A stretch of 11,215 nt of DNA from Dunaliella salina. Its lineage: Eukaryota; Chlorophyta; Chlorophyceae; Chlamydomonadales; Dunaliellaceae. The stretch lies in contig MU069651.1 in assembly GCA_002284615.2 (NCBI GenBank), positions 323,302 to 334,516 on the forward strand, written 5' to 3'. This document shows, piece by piece, positions 1 through 6,725 of this stretch (position 1 is its first letter; each line of letters starts with the position of its first letter). The notes below the pieces were generated by a model that saw nothing but the letters and a program-made list of their open reading frames with translations, was not told the origin of the DNA and ran no database searches. The position numbers were made by a program, and so were the translations under genes.

Positions 1-119
1 CATGACTTTGTAAGATCAAGTGTTGTAGCGCTCTTTTTTCCACTCAAGTATACCTTTTTGCTGTTCATTGTGTTACTGCGATAATGCTCTCCTGTACAAA
101 CAACCTGCACAAAACACAA

Positions 120-136
120 TTCAAACACTGTTTGAA
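120..136. repeat. 17-bp palindrome with one-base centre
   Basis: TTCAAACA, a central C, then TGTTTGAA: perfect 8-bp arms. It could be a binding site or chance. Nothing next to it gives it a role. Confidence 0.6.
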
Positions 137-252
137 GAGCCATGCATGCATGAACCTGCTGCAGGTTATGCTCATCCCAGCAGTGACCTGGACATCTGTG
201 CGAGGAGGTCGGCGGGAGAAGCAGCGCTTCCTGAGGCAACTGCTGCTGCGCT

Positions 253-291
253 GGGGTGTGCCTGGCCCCTCCAAACAGTAGTGTTGTAGCA
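253..291 (+). repeat. 39-bp direct repeat, copy 1
   Basis: This matches 531-569 at 34 of 39 positions without gaps. All five differences are transitions. The similarity stops abruptly on the right, where the satellite region begins. It is probably a remnant of a longer dispersed repeat of unknown kind. Confidence 0.75.
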
Positions 292-301
292 GGGCAACTA
301 T

Positions 302-416
302 ATTACATTACAATACATGACATGACATGACATTACATGACATGACATTACTTGACATTACATTACATTAGGGAACATTACATTACATTACAATACATGA
401 CATGACATGACATTAC
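302..416. repeat. CATTA/CATGA pentamer satellite with an 80-bp-period duplication
   Basis: The tract is built from five-base units CATTA, CATGA and variants (AATAC, CTTGA). A 35-bp stretch at 302-336 recurs exactly at 382-416, so a higher-order duplication with an 80-bp offset lies over the pentamer array. The break at 371-375 (GGGAA) separates the two halves. This is typical minisatellite growth by slippage plus unequal exchange. Confidence 0.9.
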
Positions 417-530
417 CCTAGAGAACTTAACCTTCAGTCCGGTAGTTTGATTGCTCAGTATTATGGAAAAAAGAAAAATCCGTGAGTACGGAGATGAAAC
501 GATAAGTGTCATTGTCTTGGTTTTGGAAGA

Positions 531-569
531 GGGGTGTGCTTGGCCTCTCCAGACAGTGGTGCTGTAGCA
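531..569 (+). repeat. 39-bp direct repeat, copy 2
   Basis: Partner of 253-291, 278 bp downstream, with the satellite in between. Flanks on both sides are unrelated to those of copy 1. Confidence 0.75.
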
Positions 570-1490
570 CCTGCGGCTCTTCTGACTTGTGTGATGAATA
601 ATGTCCTCTTCGGTCCTGTGGATGGGTGGCAGCACTGGGCGCATGCACTCTGACATTGGTTTGCTGTTTCCTTTACGGTACTCGGTCCAAAACCTCAAAT
701 GCATGCAGCTACTGTGTCTAGCACATGGTGCGACTCTTCCTGCAGCCTAGACTTGGAATTGCCGACTAATGAGGTTGCCAACTGCTTCGATTGTTGAAAC
801 TTCACTTCCTCACGTTAACAGAAGCTGCAAGGCTACTCTCTGGCATCCGCCATGCTCATCCTCCCAGTAAGATAGGGTCCAGCTTCATAGTGTGCTCCTG
901 TTTCTTTGCGCTTGCAAGCGCTCATCACAGGACAGCGGCTTCCACATGGATGACTGAGGTGCTCGGAATGAAAGGCTTCCTTAGGTAAGGTTACATCGCT
1001 TTATCTGCCTACAAGGGCAGCTGAGCGGAAGCACAGAGGCCTGTAACCAGACCAGCCTATAAAAGAAAGCTGAGTTCGGTGTGTCAACTGCTGAGAGAAC
1101 ATGTGCTCATAATGCCACAAAAATGTCTAGGTTCTCCAGCTTTTTTAGCCCCGGTGAAGTGCTAGGAGTACAAAGCTTCCCGAGCCCCATTCAAGAGCCA
1201 CCACGCCTGACAAGTGGCAGCAATAGGAGGCAAGAGAGCTTTCTGCTCAGCGAAAGCTGCAGACCAGGCACAGCATGAGAGGAGCGCACAGCAGTGTTTT
1301 AGGGGGCAACAATGCAGGTCTTCAGCCGTCGGAGGAGTGCAAGCAGCCAAGGGTTTATGCTTGAAACCTCACGCTTGTAACCTAACCTCGCGCTTTTATG
1401 CAGGAAGGCAAACAGGGATTTGAGTGCCCTTGTGGGGACATGCAGGACACCCAAAAGGAGACACAAAGGGACATGCGGGATGGAGAGTAC

Positions 1491-1524
1491 TAGAACAAAT
1501 GTCTAGGTGGTAGAACAAATGTCT
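1491..1524 (+). repeat. 14-bp short direct repeat
   Basis: TAGAACAAATGTCT occurs at 1491-1504 and again at 1511-1524, separated by six bases (AGGTGG), a 20-bp period. It is probably a slippage duplication. Confidence 0.8.
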
Positions 1525-1540
1525 TTATCAGGGCTACGAA

Positions 1541-1559
1541 CAGATCCAGCCTGGATCTG
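1541..1559. repeat. 19-bp palindrome with one-base centre
   Basis: CAGATCCAG, a central C, then CTGGATCTG: perfect 9-bp arms. It lies about 140 bp outside the left end of the outer transposon and is not part of its terminal repeat. Confidence 0.75.
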
Positions 1560-1694
1560 AGGTAATTACACGGAGCTGGACGTCTCCCTCCCCAAAACAT
1601 GTGTTAGAGTGCTCATTGCACGCAATGCCCTGACCTTGGAAACTAAGGCTTGGCTACAAATGCTGCAGTAGAGTTGAACTGTCCAAGATTGGCG

Positions 1695-1703
1695 GCACCA
1701 TGC
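1695..1703 (+). repeat. target site duplication, left, of outer transposon
   Basis: GCACCATGC lies directly outside the left terminal repeat and is repeated exactly at 4173-4181, directly outside the right one. Both copies abut the CAG/CTG ends without spare bases, which fixes the duplication length at 9 bp. Confidence 0.9.
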
Positions 1704-1722
1704 CAGAGGTGGACAACTCCCC
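1704..1722 (+). repeat. left terminal inverted repeat of outer transposon
   Basis: Nineteen bases pairing with 4154-4172 with a single mismatch. It shares the first nine bases CAGAGGTGG with the ends of the inner element. Confidence 0.88.
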
Positions 1723-1790
1723 AATATCACTGGATATGATCTTTCTCGGTATTTTTCCTCACTGAGGAAATGTGGCACATTTAAAAATGC

Positions 1791-2025
1791 CAACCATTTT
1801 TATTCTGTAAAATATCATCTTCACTAAAAAATCATGGACATTGGAGGTTCCCAGATCACTCTCCTGGCCTCAGATCACCCCAAAAAGGCCCCCAGCTCCA
1901 CCCTGGGACCATTTTTCCCCTTTGAAGGTTTTTTATTTGTAACCCCCCTATGTTATGGCAACATCCTACGTATTCAAAAAAAAAGAGAGAAAAGGAAGTA
2001 AAACATATGACTTTTTGGCACCCCT
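1791..2025 (+). repeat. transposon left arm, outer copy
   Basis: This aligns with 3310-3540 in the inner element. It includes exact blocks of 31 nt (1850-1880 with 3369-3399) and 25 nt (1893-1917 with 3412-3436), and both end on a shared TTTTTGGCACCCCT string. The rest is diverged with small gaps, so the two elements are different subfamilies and not products of one recent burst. Confidence 0.88.
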
Positions 2026-3050
2026 GGTAGGGCTGTTCACCCCCAGACCAAGTTGCTCCAATGCCATTTTTGACTTCATGAACGGTTTTCTGGTGTAAAA
2101 TGGGGCAGCAAAACTGGTCTCAGGATCTGGGATGGTGCAGTGGCTAGGGAGATACAGGAGGTGGGAGGCCAGACATAGTCCGGACCCCCTCCACCAAAAA
2201 CACGTGGAGCTCAATTTGAAGGGTCGAACTTATTCAATGCAACTCAAAAAGTCCGTCTGCACTCGTTTTATGAGGCCCGGTGCACTAACTGTCAGGTTCG
2301 AAAACTTGACTGGTTTCGCGACATCGCCTCCTTGACGGACTACCAAACTCGCCGCTTTTGGGGCACGAGTACACTCTTTTATCCAATGAATCATTTTCTT
2401 AACTTTGGGGCAGCGACTCCGCACGGCTGGACCGGCAGCAACTGTCGCGGAGGTTTGACCAGCAGGAAGGAGCACCCTGGAGCCTGCAGCAGCTCGGACA
2501 GCCTGCCCCACCCTGTCCCAGACGTGCTCCAAGACATGAGGAAGGGGACACCCTGCGGCCAGACTGCTTCAGCTGCTGGCTGTGAACATGCTGAGTGGGT
2601 GGCATGGGGTACATCGCANATACATGCACCCCAGCTGGCCTGCTGAGTGCACTCCAGCACTTGAGGAGCGCATGCTAGGGCTAATAAAGTCAAAATGCAT
2701 GCATTTGAGGCCAGGGGGCGTCTCTGCAGCACACCTGACACCACTCCTGCATGCTCATCACCAAAACGCAAAATGCTGGACAGCTGACCATGCGCTGACC
2801 CAAACCTTGCAGGCCCTGGGTTGTAGGGTGGCTCTGGGTACCTGGAAGGTCTGGGTAAGTTTTCAGGGGATGGTATGCAAGGGCTAGGGAGCAGGTCATG
2901 GTAGTGTGCTCAAACAGGGGCTGTATATAGCTGTCACGGATCTGTCTGGATCCATGCACGCAGCGCTCCCGCCGCGCACCTTCCATGCAAAAGCACTTAG
3001 GCAAATGAGCACCTCAAAAAGGGGGTCATTCTGAAAGTTGTCCGTTTTGG
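2026..3050. other. GC-richer interior of outer transposon, no recognised gene
   Basis: The base composition changes from the AT-rich arms to clearly GC-richer sequence from about 2110 to 2990. The inner element has no counterpart. The longest open frames are 2391-2771 (-, 126 codons, crossing an ambiguous base at 2619) and 2230-2532 (-, 100 codons). Neither shows a transposase motif or any domain I recognise, and they overlap in different frames, which argues against real coding. A perfect 14-bp palindrome AAATGCATGCATTT lies at 2693-2706. This could be captured host DNA, a decayed transposase region or another nested insertion without visible ends. Confidence 0.45.
2619..2619. other. ambiguous base (N) in the assembly
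   Basis: A single unresolved base inside the GC-rich interior. Any reading frame across it is uncertain. Confidence 0.99.
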
Positions 3051-3229
3051 TCAAACAGCACTCCGTTGGATACCTTATGACATAAGAATAGTATTACAAC
3101 AAAAATAACCCCAAAATATTGCCTGGCTGGTCAGCAACAGGCTCAAACGTACAATTTAAGCATTAAAAAGCAACGATTCTGGCAAGCATCAGCTCTGAGC
3201 AACATTGTTTCCGCCCCATTTTGCTCGTG

Positions 3230-3238
3230 CTGCTTTAT
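3230..3238 (+). repeat. target site duplication, left, of inner transposon
   Basis: CTGCTTTAT directly precedes the left terminal repeat and recurs exactly at 3895-3903, directly after the right one. Confidence 0.9.
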
Positions 3239-3309
3239 CAGAGGTGGGCAACGAGCCCAAATCGCTGAAAATGTTCTTTCCCACCATTATTTTCCAAACC
3301 TGACCATGA

Positions 3310-3540
3310 CAACCATTATAATACCAATAAAAATTATGTTCACCAAAAAATGAAGAAAACCAGAGGACCCCAGATCACTCTCCTGGCCTCAGATCACCCT
3401 AAAATGGCCCACAGCTCCACCCTGGGACCATTTTTCACCCCCAGAATATTTTTTTGATAACCCTTATATGACATGCTAACATCCTGCATATTCGAAAGTG
3501 GGAATGAAGGAGGTCAAAAATTGACCTTTTTGGCACCCCT
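3310..3540 (+). repeat. transposon left arm, inner copy
   Basis: Counterpart of 1791-2025, in the same orientation and at the same distance class from the left terminal repeat. Confidence 0.88.
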
Positions 3541-3745
3541 AGTGCTGGATTTTTTACAAGGGAAATGGCTGAAATTCAGTATCTGACTAACCACTGGGTC
3601 TTTTCACTCCATTTTTTTTGCAATGATATTTTTTTATTACAAGGACTCCAAATCACTAAAAATCACTCATTTTGGTGCTCTGGCTGGTCAGATATGATGA
3701 GTGCTTGCTCAAAAGCTAGGGTTCACGTTCTGGTAAATAGCAGAA

Positions 3746-3836
3746 GTGGCCGTACTTGGCAGTTTTCAAACTCAGTAGCTATGGAAACGAGCAGTACATT
3801 TTGGTCCTAGATACAAAAACTGCCAAGTACGGCCAC
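3746..3836. repeat. perfect 21-bp inverted repeat with 49-nt loop
   Basis: The left arm 3746-3766 (starting GTGGCCGTACTTGGCAG) is the exact reverse complement of the right arm 3816-3836. The loop at 3767-3815 does not pair obviously. Transcribed from either strand it would fold into a strong 91-nt hairpin of small-RNA-precursor size. No target duplication flanks it, so it is not clearly a third nested element. The outer element has no counterpart. Confidence 0.92.
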
Positions 3837-4140
3837 CGTGCTAAAGGAACATTTCAAATTGACCCCTGTTTGGGGCCCTCGTCGCCCACCTCTGCTGCTT
3901 TATCATACTATGCCAAGAACCTATCCCAAGTCAGGGACAGGGAAATAGCACTCCACATCTTTTATGCCATGTTTTGAGTGGGCAAAATGACCAAAATGGG
4001 CAAAAAACGCACATTTTCCCAAGCCAGCTTGCCTATCTGGGAGTTGTTCCCCACAAATAGCATGTCTACAGATAGCTCTCAATAGCAGGCCTCTGTAAAA
4101 ATAAAAATTACAAGATGATCATTTCAAAAACACCCGTTTT

Positions 4141-4157
4141 GGGGGGGGGGGGGGGGG
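4141..4157 (+). repeat. G homopolymer (17 G)
   Basis: Seventeen consecutive G residues immediately inside the right terminal repeat of the outer element. The inner element has only a short G/C run at the same place, so this is an expansion and its length is prone to sequencing error. Confidence 0.95.
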
Positions 4158-4172
4158 AGTTGTCCAGCTCTG

Positions 4173-4181
4173 GCACCATGC
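4173..4181 (+). repeat. target site duplication, right, of outer transposon
   Basis: GCACCATGC, identical to 1695-1703. Confidence 0.9.
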
Positions 4182-4560
4182 CACTTTAGCTGCGGCATCT
4201 CCCTTTGGACCACCTGATCTTCATACCTGACCAACTATATCGAGAAAATGGGTATTTTTTGTCAATTAATTCCTCAAGCCAAGAAATGTTTTTGAAAAAA
4301 AATGAGTGCGAAGACCCAGCGATTCATGAGAAAAAAAAAAGTGTAAAAGTCTTCGCTGGACAGCAATCAGCATTAAGGAAAGACCCAACATAGGTTTGTG
4401 AGGTAGAAAGTTTCAATGGAGTTGTAGGCCAGATTCAGGGTGATCTAGGGCAAAGAGAGGGATTTGGGGCCTCCCGACTTTTGTCCATTTTTTTCCATTT
4501 TTGCCATGTTGTGCCATTTTTTGGAGAATGTAATTATTCAGATATCACTGATCATGGTAA
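4182..4560. other. unassigned AT-rich spacer
   Basis: This continues the DNA into which the outer transposon inserted and runs up to the first recognisable reverse transcriptase codons. It holds A and T runs and an 8-bp inverted pair, GCGAAGAC at 4308-4315 and GTCTTCGC at 4349-4356. A 62-codon frame at 4205-4393 resembles nothing known. The missing amino-terminal part of the retroelement is not found here. Confidence 0.5.
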
Positions 4561-5218
4561 GCTACTTACTTTTATGACCTGGGATTCCCCACAGATGATG
4601 TGGTCAAAAACTTGGTGGTAGAGGTTTTTGGAGCAAGCACACGAATAAAACTCCCTACTGGAGACTACACCTCTGAAATTCCCAAAGAGAGGGAACCATA
4701 CAAGGGTACACACTTCCTCCCTCCCTCTTTCTTACCTACATTGAACCTCTGCTGCGTTGGCTGTATGTTGGTAATTGGGTTACACACTTGCATCCCTTCT
4801 TAATCTAAAGTTAACAAAAATTACAACAAGCAGTGGAGCCTTTGCTGACGATCTCATCTGGCCAGTATGCTAGTAGAGTAGGCTAGTAGTAAAAACGTTT
4901 CAAAATCTCCAAATCCATGCCAAAAAAGTCACCCTCTTTGCAGATTGGGCACACCTCATTATCTCTGGAAACAAGACCAAGGTTCATTCCCACATCATAA
5001 ACAAACTTAAGACACGCAGCTTAAGAAACCCAAACAGGAATAACAAAGTGACCTTGCACATCATCTTAATTGGTGTGGGTGGCACGATTTGCAATGATTA
5101 TACAATTACACCTCTTATAAATCTGGGCCTGACAAAACAAAATGCTGAATCGCTAGCATCCCAGCTTAGGAACCATGCCATCCAAAGATTATCCGCTATC
5201 ATTAAAACACTAGACATG
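4561..5218 (+). pseudogene. LINE-type reverse transcriptase pseudogene, 5'-truncated
   Basis: A reverse transcriptase would copy element RNA at a nicked genomic target. Three frames carry the pieces. Frame 1 (4561-4720) reads YDLGFPTDDVVKNL, then a decayed version of the usual I..RG..QGD.LSP block. Frame 3 has EPLLRW at 4743-4760. Frame 2 has the palm motif FADD at 4841-4852, two adjacent in-frame stops at 4871-4876, then ADWAHL and NKTKV (4970-4984). It ends in the post-palm tail with VTLHIILIGVGGT from 5048 and NLGLTKQ. The order and spacing follow non-LTR retrotransposon enzymes, whose tail commonly carries a V...(V/I)G..G and LGL pattern. At least two frameshifts and two nonsense codons make it non-functional. 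The fingers and endonuclease are missing upstream. The family name cannot be set from sequence alone. Confidence 0.82.
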
Positions 5219-5476
5219 CAATTTGCTTTCAGGGGGCATCTGGGAGGGGGTTTGCCGGGCGCAAGGAGGTGCCTGAGGATGGAAGAAGGAGAGTCCAAGC
5301 GCTCAGGGGCATGGCAAGCAATCCTCGAGATCCCCATTGGTTCTATCTCTTGCTCTATCCCAGGCTAGTTTTGTCTAGTTTAAGTAGAGGGCCCCCTGGT
5401 GAGGCCTCTAACTTTTGTTAAGGGTTCTTCCTTAATGCACGCGGCCTTTGGCTTGCGTAGACTTTTCTTTTTTTCA
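4985..5476 (+). mobile_element. LINE 3' end, copy A
   Basis: The last part of the retroelement, comprising the tail of the coding region, a 3' untranslated region and a T-rich end. It aligns over its whole length with the reverse complement of 9198-9675, roughly 80-85% identical by eye. The 42 nt at 5430-5471 are identical in both copies and include a hairpin, followed by pyrimidines (CTTTTCTTTTTTTC). After that the copies share nothing, so the 3' boundary is at about 5471-5476. Confidence 0.85.
5439..5458 (+). promoter_or_regulatory. conserved 3' stem-loop of the LINE, copy A
   Basis: ACGC, G, GCC, loop TTT, GGC, TT, GCGT: two short stems around a small internal loop, directly before the T-rich end. 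In LINEs of the stringent type a 3' hairpin is the recognition site for the element's own reverse transcriptase. The conservation in copy B suggests that role here (inference). Confidence 0.5.
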
Positions 5477-5657
5477 CACCACGCACACAGGCAAATTTGG
5501 TGGACTGGGACACATCTGTCCTATCTTCCATCAAAAGGGTTCGTGTTGTGGTCAAGAACCTTGCACGGCACACCTTCATGATGACAAACAGAATTTCGGC
5601 CTGGGATGTGCATCTATGACAATCGAATACCACTACAGGCCCGGGGATGATGTTGCT

Positions 5658-5698
5658 CTTACCACTACTAGTGGTAAGGCATGTAGGCTAGTAGCCTA
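5658..5698. repeat. two adjacent short palindromes
   Basis: At 5658-5678, CTTACCACTA, C, TAGTGGTAAG gives perfect 10-bp arms around one base. At 5684-5698, TAGGCT, AGT, AGCCTA gives 6-bp arms. Only five bases separate them. They could mark a worn transposon end or a binding site. There is no target duplication. Confidence 0.7.
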
Positions 5699-5921
5699 AA
5701 TGACAAGTTAAGATACAGTAGAATCGCCGACCTAGCATGCTGCCTAACTGATAACTTACATAGCCAATGGCCTGTTAGGCCCTCGCTGTCAAACTCCCAA
5801 GTACCTCAATTACAAGCAAAAATACAACCTATGAGTGCGACAATGCAACAGTTAACATACAAGTGGCTTAAATCTCACATATCAAGGCCAACTCCCCTTC
5901 ACTGACTGATGTGGAGGGGGC

Positions 5922-6019
5922 ACACGGCTCTTTTTTGAGCCTATGTGTCTCCTCTTCCTTAATTGATTTAGGGAGAGTTTCTCTGCCTACGTAGTTTTTC
6001 TTTTCTTTTTTTTTTCTTT
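5922..6019 (+). repeat. hairpin followed by pyrimidine tract
   Basis: GGCTC (5926-5930), loop TTTTTT, GAGCC (5937-5941) forms a GC stem, extended by ACAC pairing with GTGT across a two-base bulge. About 45 bp later comes CTACGTAG and a C/T tract at 5995-6019 of almost only T. The arrangement of hairpin, CGTAG and T-rich end recalls the LINE 3' ends at 5439-5476, but the primary sequence differs. Confidence 0.45.
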
Positions 6020-6570
6020 GACATCTTTTAACTTTTAGCAAGCATCCTTTGGGCACCAAACTGTGCACTCCCAAGACTGATCGCTTGCATTGTACATTCT
6101 CTCATGGAAGCTGGCATTTCAATTTTTTTAACCACCCATTTTGATGGGCACACACACGTCTTAGATGTCGAAGCTCTGAATTCCTACCATCACAACATGT
6201 AGAAGAAGCAGACTATCGCTCTCAATAGGCTTGCTCCCTTGCAACTGCAATAATCTCAGTCAATCCGCTATTGACCACATTTTTACAAACACTGATGCCG
6301 GCATCAGGCGCCAACCCAAACAAAGCTCCAGGACTCAGACAAGTAAATTGTACCCCTTAAAACCTACTCACACAGCGTACACCCCTAGGATGGTCCAGGA
6401 CCTCCCAACAAAATTCTGTCTGTTCCATCCAACAAAGGCAATCACAGCAACTTACGACTGAATTCAGCCCTGCCCGAGCCCTCGTTTTATAACATGCAAA
6501 TTACTCCAGAAACACAGACAATAAAAGGACATAAACACAACTCCACAAGGTTCCTTACTTGTCCCACTGA

Positions 6571-6651
6571 AGTCACAAAGGGCAATTCACCCACTGTGAG
6601 ACAAACTTCATGACTGCAGAGAACTTGAGGGACCACAAAAAGAGGCATGCA
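6571..6651 (+). pseudogene. degenerate C2H2 zinc finger fragment
   Basis: The frame starting at 6571 reads into a classical finger: cysteine at 6595, then ETNF with the conserved Phe at 6607, then Leu at 6625, His at 6634 and His at 6646. This follows C-x3-F-x5-L-x2-H-x3-H exactly. The first cysteine is lost: its expected codon at 6586-6588 is TTC (Phe), one base from TGC. A stop follows at 6652 and another precedes at 6568. C2H2 fingers are common in the amino-terminal parts of LINE proteins, where they bind nucleic acid. The PHD-like finger 240 bp downstream on the same strand supports that setting. A lone degenerate finger could also come from a host factor. Confidence 0.6.
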
Positions 6652-6725
6652 TAGCTCCAGGGTCCTTCTGCCATACGCACCGTCTTCAAGTAGAATCTCA
6701 AGTTCAAGCCATCCTTAACTGGTAA

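Larger units (their letters stand above)
1..1694. other. unassigned repeat-rich DNA, no gene seen
   Basis: No open frame here exceeds about 108 codons and none shows a recognisable domain or credible splice structure. Both strands are broken by stops. What can be supported is small-scale repeats: the satellite at 302-416, direct repeats at 253-291 and 531-569, a 14-bp repeat at 1491-1524 and one-base-centred palindromes at 120-136 and 1541-1559. A TATAAAA string at 1058-1064 stands alone, with no convincing gene downstream. I read this as intergenic or old transposon sequence. Confidence 0.6.
3239..3894. mobile_element. inner TIR transposon (MITE-like), 656 bp
   Basis: The ends are CAGAGGTGGGCAACGAG at 3239-3255 and its reverse complement with one mismatch at 3878-3894. 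A perfect 9-bp duplication flanks the element. It has no coding capacity and is AT-rich. Its left arm is homologous to 1791-2025. Its right end (CATTTCAAA, then ACCC, then TTTGGGG before the terminal repeat) parallels the outer element's right end at about 4112-4158. The strings GCCTGGCTGGTCAG in the outer element and CTCTGGCTGGTCAG in the inner one show that the middle is also related. It inserted into the outer element and is therefore the younger of the two. It contains a long perfect hairpin at 3746-3836. The same unknown transposase probably mobilised both. Confidence 0.88.
1704..4172. mobile_element. outer TIR DNA transposon, 2469 bp, non-autonomous
   Basis: The ends are 19-bp terminal inverted repeats, CAGAGGTGGACAACTCCCC at 1704-1722 and its reverse complement at 4154-4172 with one mismatch (seventh base). 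A perfect 9-bp target duplication flanks them. No transposase is recognisable, so this copy must have been moved by an enzyme from elsewhere. Its left arm (1791-2025) and right end are homologous to the arms of the smaller element nested at 3239-3894. Between about 2030 and 3050 it holds roughly 1 kb of GC-richer DNA that the small element lacks. The CAGAGGTGG start resembles hAT termini, but hAT elements make 8-bp duplications. A 9-bp duplication suits Mutator-like or possibly Merlin elements better. The superfamily is left open. Confidence 0.86.
5477..6570. other. unassigned DNA with hairpins, no gene seen
   Basis: No frame is convincing. The region holds the palindromes at 5658-5698, a hairpin at 5922-5948 and a pyrimidine tract at 5995-6019. 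Open frames such as 5448-5699 (+, 83 codons) and 6231-6461 (+, 76 codons) show no known domain. The stretch from about 6130 onward may be the worn start of the retroelement ORF whose zinc fingers follow, but I cannot show it. Confidence 0.5.

Noticed and set aside
302..416. CRISPR-like array
   Set aside because: The repeats are contiguous pentamers without unique spacers, which is a satellite, and the window is eukaryotic in character.
1058..1278. TATAAAA at 1058-1064 followed by a 65-codon frame from 1081
   Set aside because: The frame opens on a non-ATG codon, has no domain and is matched by equally long frames on the other strand; a TATA string alone is expected by chance.
2130..2310. tRNA-like polymerase III boxes (TGGTGCAGTGG-type A box near 2134, GGTTCGAAAAC B box near 2295)
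   Set aside because: The boxes are about 150 bp apart, far beyond a tRNA or SINE promoter, and no acceptor stem or cloverleaf can be drawn.
2683..2688. AATAAA as a polyadenylation signal
   Set aside because: No supported gene ends there; the hexamer is common by chance in this composition.
2230..2771. Overlapping minus-strand frames of 100 and 126 codons as a transposase
   Set aside because: No acidic catalytic triad, zinc finger or dimerisation motif is visible, the frames conflict with each other and one crosses an N; GC-rich sequence makes long frames likely by chance.
3746..3836. Third nested MITE defined by the 21-bp inverted repeat
   Set aside because: No target duplication of any length from 2 to 10 bp flanks the arms, so insertion cannot be shown.
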